A stretch of 64,000 nucleotides of DNA from Petrocella sp. FN5 (GTDB taxonomy: Bacteria; Bacillota; Clostridia; Lachnospirales; Vallitaleaceae), in the NCBI RefSeq assembly GCF_029210395.1, contig NZ_JARGDP010000007.1:1-64000 (forward strand). Reading direction: 5' to 3'. Shown piece after piece: positions 1-6,722 of the stretch (its first letter is position 1; each line of letters starts with the position of its first letter). A model generated the notes under the pieces. That model had not been told where the DNA came from. It saw only the letters and a program-made list of their open reading frames with translations, and did not search any database. The position numbers and the translations under genes are program-made.

Positions 1-9
1 ATTTATATT

Positions 10-336
10 ATGAGTTTGATGTTTCCTTATTTAGCAGAAGCAGGAAGAAGATTACTTTGGAAGCATAATTTATATAGAAGCTTATTCACCTTAATGACAT
101 TTACTATTGGATTGTTTATTGAATTTGATAGAATTATGAACGCTTTTAAGAAGGGATTTAAGATCAATCCATTAGGTGTGCTTACAAGCGTCATAATATT
201 GGTAATTTTATTTTTACCAGCTAGTGTTGGAATGACAATTACGGGATTTGGAACAATGTCTATTATAATGCAACAAGGTTTTTCCAGAAGTATTCTAGGA
301 ATAATTTCAGGAGTTCTATTTGCTAGATCGATTTAA
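10..336 (+). CDS. Small hydrophobic membrane protein, possibly 5'-partial
   Basis: I do not recognise this 108-residue protein. The N-terminal third is basic and amphipathic, and two hydrophobic stretches (about residues 23-38 and 57-86) suggest two membrane passes. The reading frame is open to the left edge of the window with no stop, and no ribosome binding site is visible before the ATG, so the true start may lie outside. The stop codon sits at the border of a downstream inverted repeat that looks like an integron attC site, the usual arrangement for a gene cassette. Function unknown. Confidence 0.5.
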   Translation: MSLMFPYLAEAGRRLLWKHNLYRSLFTLMTFTIGLFIEFDRIMNAFKKGFKINPLGVLTSVIILVILFLPASVGMTITGFGTMSIIMQQGFSRSILGIISGVLFARSI

Positions 337-350
337 ACATCATCTACTGA

Positions 351-435
351 TGGTAAAGTTTCTGGTTGTTTCCACAAATTACATCGCATAACAAGATATT
401 GCCAACATTCATCAGCAACAACCAGAACGTTAAAT
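351..435 (+). repeat. attC-like cassette recombination site 1
   Basis: A perfect 10-bp inverted repeat (TCTGGTTGTT at 361-370, AACAACCAGA at 417-426) is followed by GTTAAAT at 429-435, which fits the attC R' consensus GTTRRRY. The matching R'' side is degenerate (GGTAAAG around 354). It lies between two small unrelated genes. Assignment as attC is inferred from structure and from the series of similar sites downstream. Confidence 0.5.
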
Positions 436-487
436 GAAATACGAAAATGAAGTGCATAAAAACAATTAAAAGAGTATTTGGGGGGCT

Positions 488-841
488 ATGATGAATGAAT
501 ATATAGTCATTAAAGAACGAGAATCTGAAGCAATAAATCCTATCCAATTAGTTAAGGATGAGACAATTGAATGTATTGAAGAATCAGACGAGAATGGAGA
601 TTGGGCTGGTTGGATTTATTGTAAAGGAATTAATAAAGAGGGATGGGTACCAAAACAGATTGTTGAGAGAACCAATAGAAATGGAAGAATTTTGGAAGAT
701 TATGATGCAACGGAATTTGATCTCAAAATTGGGGATATCATAATTGCTGAGAAAACATTAAATGGTTGGATTTACGGCACGAAAAAAGTAATTGTTGGAG
801 TGAAGGCATGGGCGCCATTAAATCACTTACAGAGATTATAG
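488..841 (+). CDS. Tandem SH3-like domain small protein
   Basis: A 117-residue soluble protein made of two consecutive SH3-like barrels. Residues about 18-60 carry a run of short beta strands ending in GWVPKQIVE, and residues about 68-117 repeat the pattern, starting ILEDYDA and ending in a WAP-type strand. ALYDY-like starts and W-P ends are typical of SH3-fold units. It starts at the first of two adjacent ATGs after a GGGGG stretch. No enzymatic motif is present, so a binding or adaptor role is the most that can be inferred. It occupies one cassette between attC-like sites 1 and 2. Confidence 0.65.
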   Translation: MMNEYIVIKERESEAINPIQLVKDETIECIEESDENGDWAGWIYCKGINKEGWVPKQIVERTNRNGRILEDYDATEFDLKIGDIIIAEKTLNGWIYGTKKVIVGVKAWAPLNHLQRL

Positions 842-866
842 TGTGCTTAAATATTTAAAAGATTTT

Positions 867-993
867 CGTGCTTAATTTATCACGCCGATTACCAAAATTC
901 ATCTGATGTCACAGCCCTTGCGAGGCAAGTGCAGCGCCACTTTTGCCCTATGGGTCAAAAGGATGAACTTCGGTAATCGCGGGAACGTTATAT
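867..993 (+). repeat. attC-like cassette recombination site 2
   Basis: Arms at 884-901 and 962-979 pair over 16 of 18 positions, and GTTATAT at 987-993 is a good R' box. Between the arms GGCAAGTG and CACTTTTGCC form a further hairpin, like the variable terminal structure of attC sites. The R'' box (TGCTTAAT, 867-874) is degenerate. The motif GGGAACGTTAT at its 3' end recurs in site 6 and, as GGAACGTTAT, in site 9. Confidence 0.65.
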
Positions 994-1117
994 GCAATGC
1001 CACAAATCGCCGCACGTCCATGCGCGGAGTTTGGAGATTAGATTGTAGCTATTTCGTATCGGAAAATTATTTTTATTCAAATATATTTTGTATTTGGTTA
1101 TCGGAGGAATTTACTAA

Positions 1118-1654
1118 ATGAATTTTTTAGAATTATGTAAACAACGGTGTACAACAAGGGAATTTATTGAAAAACAAATTGATAAGGACGATCTTGACCG
1201 CATTATGTCTGCTGGCCGTGTGGCACCAACCGCTTGTAATAAGCAACCACAGCGTATTATTGTAGTTCAACGACCTGAGAATGTTTTCAAGGTTCAAAAG
1301 GCATACCAAACTTTCGGTTCTCAATGTATCCTCATCGTATGTCAAGATAAAAGGGATGCTTTAATTCGACCTTTTGACGAAAAATGTTCGGGTGATATAG
1401 ATATCGGTATTATTTGCGATCACATGATGCTGGCTGCAAGAGAATTGAATATTGGGAGCGTGCTGGTAGGATTATTTGATCCTCACATAATAAGAAAAGA
1501 ATTTAGCATACCCGAATATATTGAACCAACTGTATTGCTTATCCTAGGTTATCCTACCAATGGCTTTCTGAGTCCTGACCGTCATAAAACGGAAAGAAAG
1601 CCTCTTGAGGATTCAGTAATGTATGAGACCTATAACGAGGACAGGTCGTTATGA
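1118..1654 (+). CDS. Nitroreductase family protein
   Basis: A 178-residue flavoprotein of the NfnB/NfsA-like nitroreductase superfamily, expected to bind FMN and use NAD(P)H to reduce nitro-aromatics, quinones or related acceptors in the cytoplasm. The N-terminal RCTTREF motif (about residues 9-15) and PTACNKQP (about 37-44) are the FMN phosphate and ring-binding segments. The C-terminal LGYP motif is also typical. Length is normal for the family. The start follows a clear GGAGG (1102-1106). The stop codon lies inside the following attC-like repeat, so the gene fits a mobile cassette. Natural substrate unknown. Confidence 0.85.
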   Translation: MNFLELCKQRCTTREFIEKQIDKDDLDRIMSAGRVAPTACNKQPQRIIVVQRPENVFKVQKAYQTFGSQCILIVCQDKRDALIRPFDEKCSGDIDIGIICDHMMLAARELNIGSVLVGLFDPHIIRKEFSIPEYIEPTVLLILGYPTNGFLSPDRHKTERKPLEDSVMYETYNEDRSL

Positions 1655-1739
1655 CATGATTGCTTGCGAGACCCTGTCGGAGTTTAAGGGGCCGCCGTCC
1701 ATGCTTCCTCTGGGGTCGTCAACTCACTGGATGTTATAC
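1630..1739 (+). repeat. attC-like cassette recombination site 3
   Basis: R''-like CTATAACG at 1630-1637 and R' GTTATAC at 1733-1739 bound an imperfect palindrome. The arm GTCAACTC at 1718-1725 is identical to arms in sites 4 and 7 (2470 and 4269) and is followed by the same ACxGGA-type spacer. The nitroreductase stop codon lies within it. Confidence 0.6.
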
Positions 1740-1756
1740 GCGATTCAGAATCTCGG

Positions 1757-2068
1757 TTATAAAAACGTTGAGTAATTTTGTTTTGATGAAAGAATTCTAT
1801 GTATACGTACTTCGTTGAGTGCTTGAACTGGAATATAGAATACAATATATGAGTCGATTAATAACATTCTATAACCTTTTTTTCTGAGTTCAAATTCATT
1901 GGGTAGCGTGCCAAGGAAAGGAAATTGGCTTAAATTACCAATTCTGTCAGTTATTTTTTGAATAAACTTTTCAGCAGCATTAGGATTATCTCTTGAGATA
2001 TAGTCAAGTATCGCATATGTATCATTCATTGCAGATTCCTTGTAGATTACATTAAAGCTAAGTGACAT
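1757..2068 (-). CDS. RelE/ParE family toxin
   Basis: A 103-residue protein with the RelE/ParE-type plasmid-stabilisation fold: an N-terminal strand, two helices (DYISRDNPNAAEKFIQKI region), then beta strands with YRMLLIDSYIVFYIP and a final IHRILSSKQNY. The family members are either ribosome-dependent mRNA endonucleases or gyrase poisons, and sequence alone does not decide which. Its start overlaps the end of the antitoxin gene by 11 bp, so the two are co-transcribed. The pair points opposite to the surrounding cassette genes, as self-promoted toxin-antitoxin cassettes in sedentary integrons often do. Confidence 0.85.
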   Translation of the reverse strand: MSLSFNVIYKESAMNDTYAILDYISRDNPNAAEKFIQKITDRIGNLSQFPFLGTLPNEFELRKKGYRMLLIDSYIVFYIPVQALNEVRIHRILSSKQNYSTFL

Positions 2069-2327
2069 TATACTTACCTCTAAGTTCTTTCATAAAATCA
2101 TCATGTGAAATAGATGGTGAGTCAGATGCATACTCAGCTTCTGCAACAGATAATTTTTGATATAAGTCAAGTTTATCTTGAAGTGTTTCAAAATACTCTA
2201 TCGATGTAACAACAAGATCGCCTTTACCATTTTTAGTGATATAAACGGGTTCGAAATTTTGATGGCATATTTCGGATATTTCATTGAAATTGTTACGCAA
2301 ATCTGAAATAGGATGAATTTTTGGCAT
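2058..2327 (-). CDS. Phd/YefM family antitoxin
   Basis: An 89-residue antitoxin. The N-terminal half (PKIHPISDLRNNFNEISE, then PVYITKNGKGDLVVTSIEYFE) is the Phd/YefM DNA-binding fold, and the C-terminal helix-rich tail should neutralise the toxin. It is the first gene of the pair and should repress its own promoter. The start is preceded by AGCGAGGTGACACT, a recognisable ribosome binding site, and palindromic sequences lie just upstream. Together with the toxin it probably stabilises the cassette array. Confidence 0.87.
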   Translation of the reverse strand: MPKIHPISDLRNNFNEISEICHQNFEPVYITKNGKGDLVVTSIEYFETLQDKLDLYQKLSVAEAEYASDSPSISHDDFMKELRGKYNVT

Positions 2328-2343
2328 AGTGTCACCTCGCTTT

Positions 2344-2378
2344 CATTATAATGAGTATATTATATCATAATAATGATA
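2344..2378 (-). promoter_or_regulatory. Putative toxin-antitoxin promoter/operator
   Basis: Directly upstream of the antitoxin lie the perfect palindrome CATTATAATG (2344-2353) and an inverted repeat TATCAT/ATGATA (2363-2378) in very AT-rich DNA containing TATAAT-like hexamers on the minus strand. Such paired palindromes are usual for autorepressed Phd/YefM operons. Exact -35 and -10 boxes are not clear. Confidence 0.45.
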
Positions 2379-2415
2379 AAGGGGGTAGTCTTGGAAATAG
2401 TTAATTCTGAACATC

Positions 2416-2491
2416 GTATAACAGCGAGTTGACTATATAGGCTTTGAACAAGGATGGATACCACACATCGTCAACTCACAGGAAGTTATGT
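2416..2491 (+). repeat. attC-like cassette recombination site 4 (best example)
   Basis: This is the clearest attC. GTATAAC (R'', 2416-2422) is followed by GAGTTGAC (L'', 2426-2433), a central unpaired region, GTCAACTC (L', 2470-2477) and GTTATGT (R', 2485-2491). L''/L' pair perfectly, and the R boxes pair at their AAC/GTT cores. Total length 76 bp is at the short end of known attC sites. CTTTGAACAAGGATGG inside it recurs exactly in site 7. Confidence 0.75.
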
Positions 2492-2539
2492 GAAAAATAT
2501 TACTATGTTTTTATAATTTACTAAAAGGGGAGATATATA

Positions 2540-3115
2540 ATGAAATATTTCAAAAAGTTGGTAGGGAAAGAGATATATTTATCACCAATGAATCCGGATG
2601 ATTATGAGATTTATTGTGAGTGGATTAATGATTTAACAACATGTATTCCATCCGGTGTAGCAACTAATAATTATACTTTATATCAAGAAAAGGATGCACT
2701 AAAAAAGATTTCTGAAGGTCAGGCATTTGCGATTGTAAAACTTAATAATGATGAAGTGATTGGTAATTGCTCACTACTTGATGTTAATAATATACATGGA
2801 ACAGCTGAACTAGGTATTTTTATTGGTTCTGATCAAAACAGAAATAAGGGTTATGGGACAGAAGCCTCTAAACTTTTGTTAAACTATGGATTTAAATTAT
2901 TAAATCTTCATAATATTATGATACGTGTCTTAGGATTTAATCAAAGAGCACTTAAATCTTATTTAAACATTGGATTTAAAGAGTTCGGTAGAAGAAGAGA
3001 AGCGTTTCTAATTAATCAAAGTTATTACGATGAAGTATATATGCAATTACTTAGAAAAGATTTTAGAAGTGATGTGTTAGACAAGCAGATTAATGATATC
3101 ATTAATTTGTCATAG
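2540..3115 (+). CDS. GNAT family N-acetyltransferase (RimJ/RimL-like)
   Basis: A 191-residue acetyl-CoA-dependent acetyltransferase of the RimJ/RimL-like GNAT group, which acetylates protein N-termini, amino acids or small molecules. The acetyl-CoA pyrophosphate loop QNRNKGYGTEA (about residues 100-110) matches motif A (Q/R-x-x-G-x-G/A). The later NQRALKSYLNIGFKEFG segment is the usual C-terminal GNAT signature. Start after AAAAGGGGAG. The C-terminal tail of about 25 residues is longer than usual. Single-gene cassette between sites 4 and 5. Substrate unknown. Confidence 0.85.
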   Translation: MKYFKKLVGKEIYLSPMNPDDYEIYCEWINDLTTCIPSGVATNNYTLYQEKDALKKISEGQAFAIVKLNNDEVIGNCSLLDVNNIHGTAELGIFIGSDQNRNKGYGTEASKLLLNYGFKLLNLHNIMIRVLGFNQRALKSYLNIGFKEFGRRREAFLINQSYYDEVYMQLLRKDFRSDVLDKQINDIINLS

Positions 3116-3179
3116 CTATACAAGGCTTCTGTAAGATACTTCGCACAACATCATGTTGTCAACACACAGAACGTAATGT
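3115..3179 (+). repeat. attC-like cassette recombination site 5 (degenerate)
   Basis: GCTATAC (3115-3121) and GTAATGT (3173-3179) stand where R'' and R' would be. TTGTCAACACACAGAACG at the 3' end resembles the conserved end of sites 3, 4 and 7, and TTCTGT/ACAGAA plus ACAAC/GTTGT can pair. The R' box has GTAA instead of GTTA, so recombination activity is doubtful. Confidence 0.4.
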
Positions 3180-3226
3180 GAAATTACGAACTAGATAGTA
3201 AGAAAAAATAAGAAAGGAAAATGATT

Positions 3227-3703
3227 ATGAATTCGACTGTAGTTGTATATTATTCAAAAGATAACAATACTCGAACTGGAGCAAAGATTTTGAGCGATAG
3301 AATAGGAGCAAAAATAGTTGAGTTAACAGAAATAAAGAAAGGAAATTTTATTCAAGCGCTAACTAAAAAGAGTTCAAAACTTGCAGGAGATCCATGGGGT
3401 GAGATAAAAGATGCTAAGATAATATACTTAATGTCACCAATATGGGCAAGTAATGGTGTTCCAGCCGTGAATGCTTTTTTAGACAAAGCAGATTTGACAA
3501 ATAAAGAAGTAACAATAATAACATTTCAACAATTTGCAGATTTAAGAAATAGCGATAATGTACATAATTATTTTAGAAATAAGGTTCAAGATAAGAAGGG
3601 AATTGTATTAGATTGTTATGCATTTTTAGGTGGTAAGATGGGACATTGTGCAGAAGAAGTTTATATTAGGAGACAGATAGATAAATTATTTCCTACAGAA
3701 TAG
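3227..3703 (+). CDS. Flavodoxin-like protein
   Basis: A 158-residue flavodoxin-fold protein. The first beta strand and FMN phosphate loop (VVVYYSKDNNTRTGAKI, about residues 4-20) correspond to the classic YFSxTGNT loop with a slightly changed sequence. YLMSPIWASNGVPAVNAFLDK is the second, ring-binding loop region seen in NADPH-quinone or nitric-oxide type flavodoxins. An in-frame ATG lies 6 bp upstream (3221), but AAGGAAA at 3214-3220 is spaced correctly only for 3227. Expected to carry electrons in the cytoplasm; the partner is unknown. Single-gene cassette. Confidence 0.8.
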   Translation: MNSTVVVYYSKDNNTRTGAKILSDRIGAKIVELTEIKKGNFIQALTKKSSKLAGDPWGEIKDAKIIYLMSPIWASNGVPAVNAFLDKADLTNKEVTIITFQQFADLRNSDNVHNYFRNKVQDKKGIVLDCYAFLGGKMGHCAEEVYIRRQIDKLFPTE

Positions 3704-3740
3704 TAATTTCAGATTACAAGCTATTTCCGTTCGTAGCTTC

Positions 3741-3831
3741 ACATAATACGACAATTCCCATCATGCCCCGACCATAATCGTCTGGGGAAGCTGAACATTT
3801 TGGTACGATGGGAACTGCGGGAACGTTATGT
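3741..3831 (+). repeat. attC-like cassette recombination site 6
   Basis: ACATAAT (R'', 3741-3747), TTCCCATC (L'', 3755-3762), GATGGGAA (L', 3807-3814) and GTTATGT (R', 3825-3831). The L arms pair perfectly and the R boxes pair over most positions. CCCCGAC/GTCTGGGG inside forms an extra hairpin. The 3' end GGGAACGTTAT is shared with site 2. Confidence 0.7.
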
Positions 3832-3907
3832 GACATTGCACACACGAGTACGATGTTTATATAACAGTAGTAATTATTGACCATCACAGAAAAAAAAGGA
3901 GCACAAA

Positions 3908-4192
3908 ATGGTTAAGATTAAAGAAAAGTATAAACAGTTGTCGTCAACAAATAAAGTCTTATATATCGTTTCATTGGTATTGGCAACAATTGTAATTGTA
4001 GTATCTCTTTGCGGATTAATTGGAGTTGTTGACGGTAAAATTTCTAACTATATTGCCCAACCACTAATGGGGATTGTAATAGCCATTAATGGAAAACTCG
4101 TTTTTAAAGAGAACAAAATGGCTGCTATATTTTCATTATGTTGTGCTGTTATTATTTTTATTTTGTATATAATTACCGTGATTTGGTATTAA
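3908..4192 (+). CDS. Small multi-pass membrane protein
   Basis: A 94-residue protein with hydrophobic segments at about residues 17-41 and 71-94 and a weaker one at about 48-64, so two or three membrane passes. A basic N-terminus (KIKEKYKQ) suggests it faces the cytoplasm. The start follows AAAAAAAGGAGC. Short membrane proteins of this form are common in cassette arrays, but I cannot assign a family or function. It lies between attC-like sites 6 and 7. Confidence 0.6.
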   Translation: MVKIKEKYKQLSSTNKVLYIVSLVLATIVIVVSLCGLIGVVDGKISNYIAQPLMGIVIAINGKLVFKENKMAAIFSLCCAVIIFILYIITVIWY

Positions 4193-4211
4193 TGAATGAT
4201 ACGAATGAAAC

Positions 4212-4290
4212 CTATAAAAGCAGCGAGCTTATGATATGGTCTTTGAACAAGGATGGTTGCCACACATCGTCAACTCACAGGTTGTTAGAG
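4212..4290 (+). repeat. attC-like cassette recombination site 7
   Basis: Related in sequence to site 4: it shares AGCGAG, the 16-mer CTTTGAACAAGGATGG (4241-4256) and CACACATCGTCAACTCACAGG. R'' is CTATAAA (4212-4218) and R' is GTTAGAG (4284-4290). The L'' arm has diverged, so pairing is weaker than in site 4. Such similarity between neighbouring sites is characteristic of chromosomal integron arrays. Confidence 0.65.
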
Positions 4291-4362
4291 AAAACATTTT
4301 GGCTGAAATCATACTATAAACTCGCCATCCTTGGCGGGACATACAAAGGGAGTTGATATTAT

Positions 4363-5346
4363 ATGAATAAAGAAAAATTGCATAGTCTAATTGAAAAAGA
4401 ACAACCAAACATATGTCAAATGTTTATTTATCAAGAGGGAATTGAAGTATATTCTGACGAATGGAATAATTATAAAAAAAGTGATTGTACTCATATAATG
4501 TCTGCAACGAAAAGTATTATTGCATTATTGATTGGAATAGCAATAGATTAAGGATTAATTCAAAGCGTAGACGATAAAGTGATAGATTATTTTCCCAATT
4601 ACATTGTTAAACGTGGAGAAAAAACTATTTATGATGTTACCATCAAACATTTATTGACGATGAAAGCGCCTTATAAATGTAAAGGAGATCCATGGACAAA
4701 AGTGTGTTCAAGTAACGATTGGACGTTAGTATCATTAGATTTGCTAGGAGGCAGGAAAGGAATCTGTAAGGAATTTAATTATCAGACTGTCTGCTTACAC
4801 ATATTAACGGGTATATTAACTAAAGCAACCAAAATGACCCCAGTTGACTTTGCAAATAAGTATCTATTCAAGCCAATTGGCGTGCATAAACATAAGAATT
4901 ACTATGCAGCAACAGCCAAAGAGCATAAAGATTTTACAATGAATAAGAAGCCAAAAGAAAATTTTTGGTTTTGTGATCCACAGAATATTGGAACTGCAGG
5001 CTACGGTTTGTGTTTTTCAGCAGAAGATATGGCCAAAATAGGTCAGCTTTGCTTGAATAACGGCTATTATAATGATAAACAAATAGTTTCTTCCAAGTGG
5101 ATTGAAGAAATGACAAAACCACGAATTGTTACTGGGGAAAAATTTGGAAATATGTTGTATGGCTATCTTTGGTGGATAATTGATGACGAAAAAAACATTT
5201 ATGCAGCAATTGGCAATAGTGGAAATGTGATTTATATTGATCCTGAAAACAGTTTAGTGATTTCTATAACTTCTTATTTCAAGCCAACTGTTTTTGATAG
5301 GATTGAATTTGTTGAAGAAATTATTAAACCTTATATTATAAAATAG
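4363..5346 (+). pseudogene. Serine hydrolase (class C beta-lactamase fold), broken by a nonsense codon
   Basis: The reading frame encodes a penicillin-binding-protein-like serine hydrolase of about 327 residues, but TAA at 4549-4551 interrupts it. The frame continues without a shift on both sides. Before the stop lies MSATKS, the S-x-x-K nucleophile motif. After it come GLIQSVDDKVIDYFPNY (the usual continuation), FNYQT (the tyrosine-motif position) and a GNSGN region near the C-terminus. A Lys codon at the interrupted position would fit family members, so one base change could explain the stop. A GTG at 4579 could reinitiate, but the product would lack the nucleophile. Start after AAAGGGAG. 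Confidence 0.8.
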
Positions 5347-5595
5347 CCCGCTTTCAGACATCCTTGTCTTCCAGCGCATTATCAACAAGGACGCCAAAAT
5401 GGCTTCACCTAACAAGGAATATGAGAAGATATAAGAAACTATTTTTGCATTGATTCTTGGAATTACATAGAAAATAAAAATATTTGAACAGTTAACTTAA
5501 GACCAGAGAGGGATTAATAATGTAGCAAAAGCTCAAAAAATCAGTAAGATATTAACAATAATCATTGCTATTATTTATAGTTAAAAGGGGAGAAA
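5347..5595. other. Gene-free stretch with decayed cassette border
   Basis: No coding frame is convincing. TCCTTGT/ACAAGGA (about 5359-5393) can pair, and CCTAACAAGG near 5408 resembles an attC R'' box, but no matching R' box follows within normal attC length. This is probably the remnant of a cassette junction behind the serine hydrolase pseudogene. Confidence 0.3.
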
Positions 5596-5745
5596 ATGAA
5601 AAGGATTATTACATACGTACTTTATATAACAGGCCTATTATTACTCGTATTTTATGGCAACGCTTACCAAGAGAAAATGCGAATTATATCAAGTCAAGAA
5701 TCAAACTTTATACCGATTCTACTAGTAAATAGCATCTTAAGATAA
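5596..5745 (+). CDS. Short membrane-anchored peptide, possibly a truncated gene
   Basis: A 49-residue reading frame with a good ribosome binding site (AAAAGGGGAG, 5583-5592). It has a basic start (MKRIITYV) and one hydrophobic segment (about residues 6-20), so it is a membrane or exported peptide. The segment NFIPILLVNSI faintly recalls the N-terminus of VanZ proteins, and a VanZ C-terminal fragment lies 130 bp downstream. It could therefore be the front part of a rearranged VanZ gene. The stop codon falls within a possible attC R'' box. Function unknown. Confidence 0.4.
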   Translation: MKRIITYVLYITGLLLLVFYGNAYQEKMRIISSQESNFIPILLVNSILR

Positions 5746-5865
5746 AGAATTCTCTATACGAAGCTAAATTAGTGCTTGAACTTGAGGGGGAAAAGGAAAA
5801 ACGATATAATTTAATAGATTATAAAAATGAGTAACGATGACATCGTAAAGCCTGGAACGTTATCT
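5740..5865 (+). repeat. attC-like cassette recombination site 9 (weak)
   Basis: AGATAAA (5740-5746) and GTTATCT (5859-5865) are complementary at six of seven positions, and TACGAAG/CATCGTA nearby could be L arms. GGAACGTTAT at the 3' end is shared with sites 2 and 6. The centre shows little pairing, and 126 bp is long but within the known range. Probably a decayed site. Confidence 0.4.
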
Positions 5866-5875
5866 GGCATTTATA

Positions 5876-6073
5876 GGTTATTTTGGATTCCTTTCTAAGA
5901 TGGCAGGTAGAACCCAGTCACAGAAGAATAAATTAAACCTTATACCTTTCAATACAGTTTTACAATATTTTTCGTTTACAAACAGGTCTGATTTACTAGA
6001 TTTTGTAATCAGTGTATTTGGTAATTTAATTGTTTTTATGCCAGTTGGCATATTTATACAGGATAAAGGATAA
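5876..6073 (+). pseudogene. VanZ-family protein fragment lacking its start
   Basis: A 65-codon frame without a start codon encodes NLIPFNTVLQYFSF followed by ISVFGNLIVFMPVGIFI, the recognisable core of VanZ-like membrane proteins (named after the teicoplanin-resistance gene). Full-length relatives have about 150-200 residues and several membrane segments. Here both the N-terminus and the C-terminal half are missing. It begins 10 bases after an R'-type GTTATCT box, which suggests truncation at a cassette junction. Confidence 0.7.
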
Positions 6074-6087
6074 AGGTATTAGAAGAT

Positions 6088-6660
6088 ATGGATCATGTAA
6101 TAGTAAGGCGACCAAACATTGAAGATAAAAACAAGCTTAATAAGCTGTTTGATATTGTGATTAAAGATACATTTAGAAAAAATAATCTTGAATACTTAGT
6201 CGAGATGATTGAGGAAGAGATTGAGACAAAGATAAAATATCTAGAACAAGATTTTGAAAGTGACGGAAAAGAAAGATATTTTCTGATTGCTGAAATTGAT
6301 AGTAAGATCATTGGGACAATCGAATATGGAGCATCTAGTGAGTTGATAGAGAGGTGTACCGATGGAGAAATAAAGGACATGATTGAGCTAGGAACAATAT
6401 TTGTTCTTCCGGAACATCAAGGGAATGGGATTGGTCATTTATTGATTAATAAAATTGCAAATGAATTAAAAAAGAACGGAATTGATGAAATCTGCCTCGA
6501 TAGTGGGTATAAAACGGCACAAAAAACATGGACGAAAAAGTTTGGAAAAGCGCAATATCAGTTGAAGGATTATTGGTTAAAGGATAATGATCATATGATA
6601 TGGAAGGTGAACATCAGTGACGTAGAATTAGTTAACCTTGATTTGGAGGAAAATACATGA
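6088..6660 (+). CDS. GNAT family N-acetyltransferase
   Basis: A 190-residue acetyltransferase. The acetyl-CoA binding motif A is FVLPEHQGNGIGHLLI (about residues 108-123), preceded by the usual beta4 strand. The N-terminal part is a long acidic helix region (EMIEEEIETKIKYLEQDFESDGKE). A purine-rich AAAGG about 11 bases upstream could be its ribosome binding site, though the spacing is long. It differs clearly from the GNAT at 2540, so the two were acquired independently. Substrate unknown. Its end overlaps the start of a short downstream fragment at ATGA. Confidence 0.8.
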   Translation: MDHVIVRRPNIEDKNKLNKLFDIVIKDTFRKNNLEYLVEMIEEEIETKIKYLEQDFESDGKERYFLIAEIDSKIIGTIEYGASSELIERCTDGEIKDMIELGTIFVLPEHQGNGIGHLLINKIANELKKNGIDEICLDSGYKTAQKTWTKKFGKAQYQLKDYWLKDNDHMIWKVNISDVELVNLDLEENT

Positions 6661-6722
6661 ATAATCAAATTAAATTATCAAAAGAAAAACGTGAAGATAT
6701 ATTACTTGTATGCAAAGTATAA
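6657..6722 (+). pseudogene. N-terminal fragment resembling DUF2164
   Basis: A 21-residue frame, translationally coupled to the GNAT by ATGA, begins MNNQIKLSKEKREDI. That is like the start of the small DUF2164 proteins (usually about 80 residues). It then leaves the family pattern and stops. The following 230 bp to the next gene contain no open frame with recognisable sequence. I read this as a truncated gene. The GTATAAC at its stop codon is R''-like but has no R' partner. Confidence 0.35.

Noticed and set aside
906-1121. 71-codon frame on the + strand
   Set aside because: It lies across attC-like site 2, has no ribosome binding site and no recognisable sequence. Its composition follows the palindrome.
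4138-4356. 72-codon frame on the + strand
   Set aside because: It overlaps the end of the small membrane protein in another frame and runs through attC-like site 7.
5359-5497. Possible further attC site behind the serine hydrolase (CCTAACAAGG, GTTAACT)
   Set aside because: The two boxes are not complementary and no L arms pair between them. Kept only as a possible remnant.
351-5865. CRISPR array as explanation of the repeated palindromes
   Set aside because: The repeats are hundreds of bases apart, differ in sequence and have genes between them; no spacer-repeat pattern exists.
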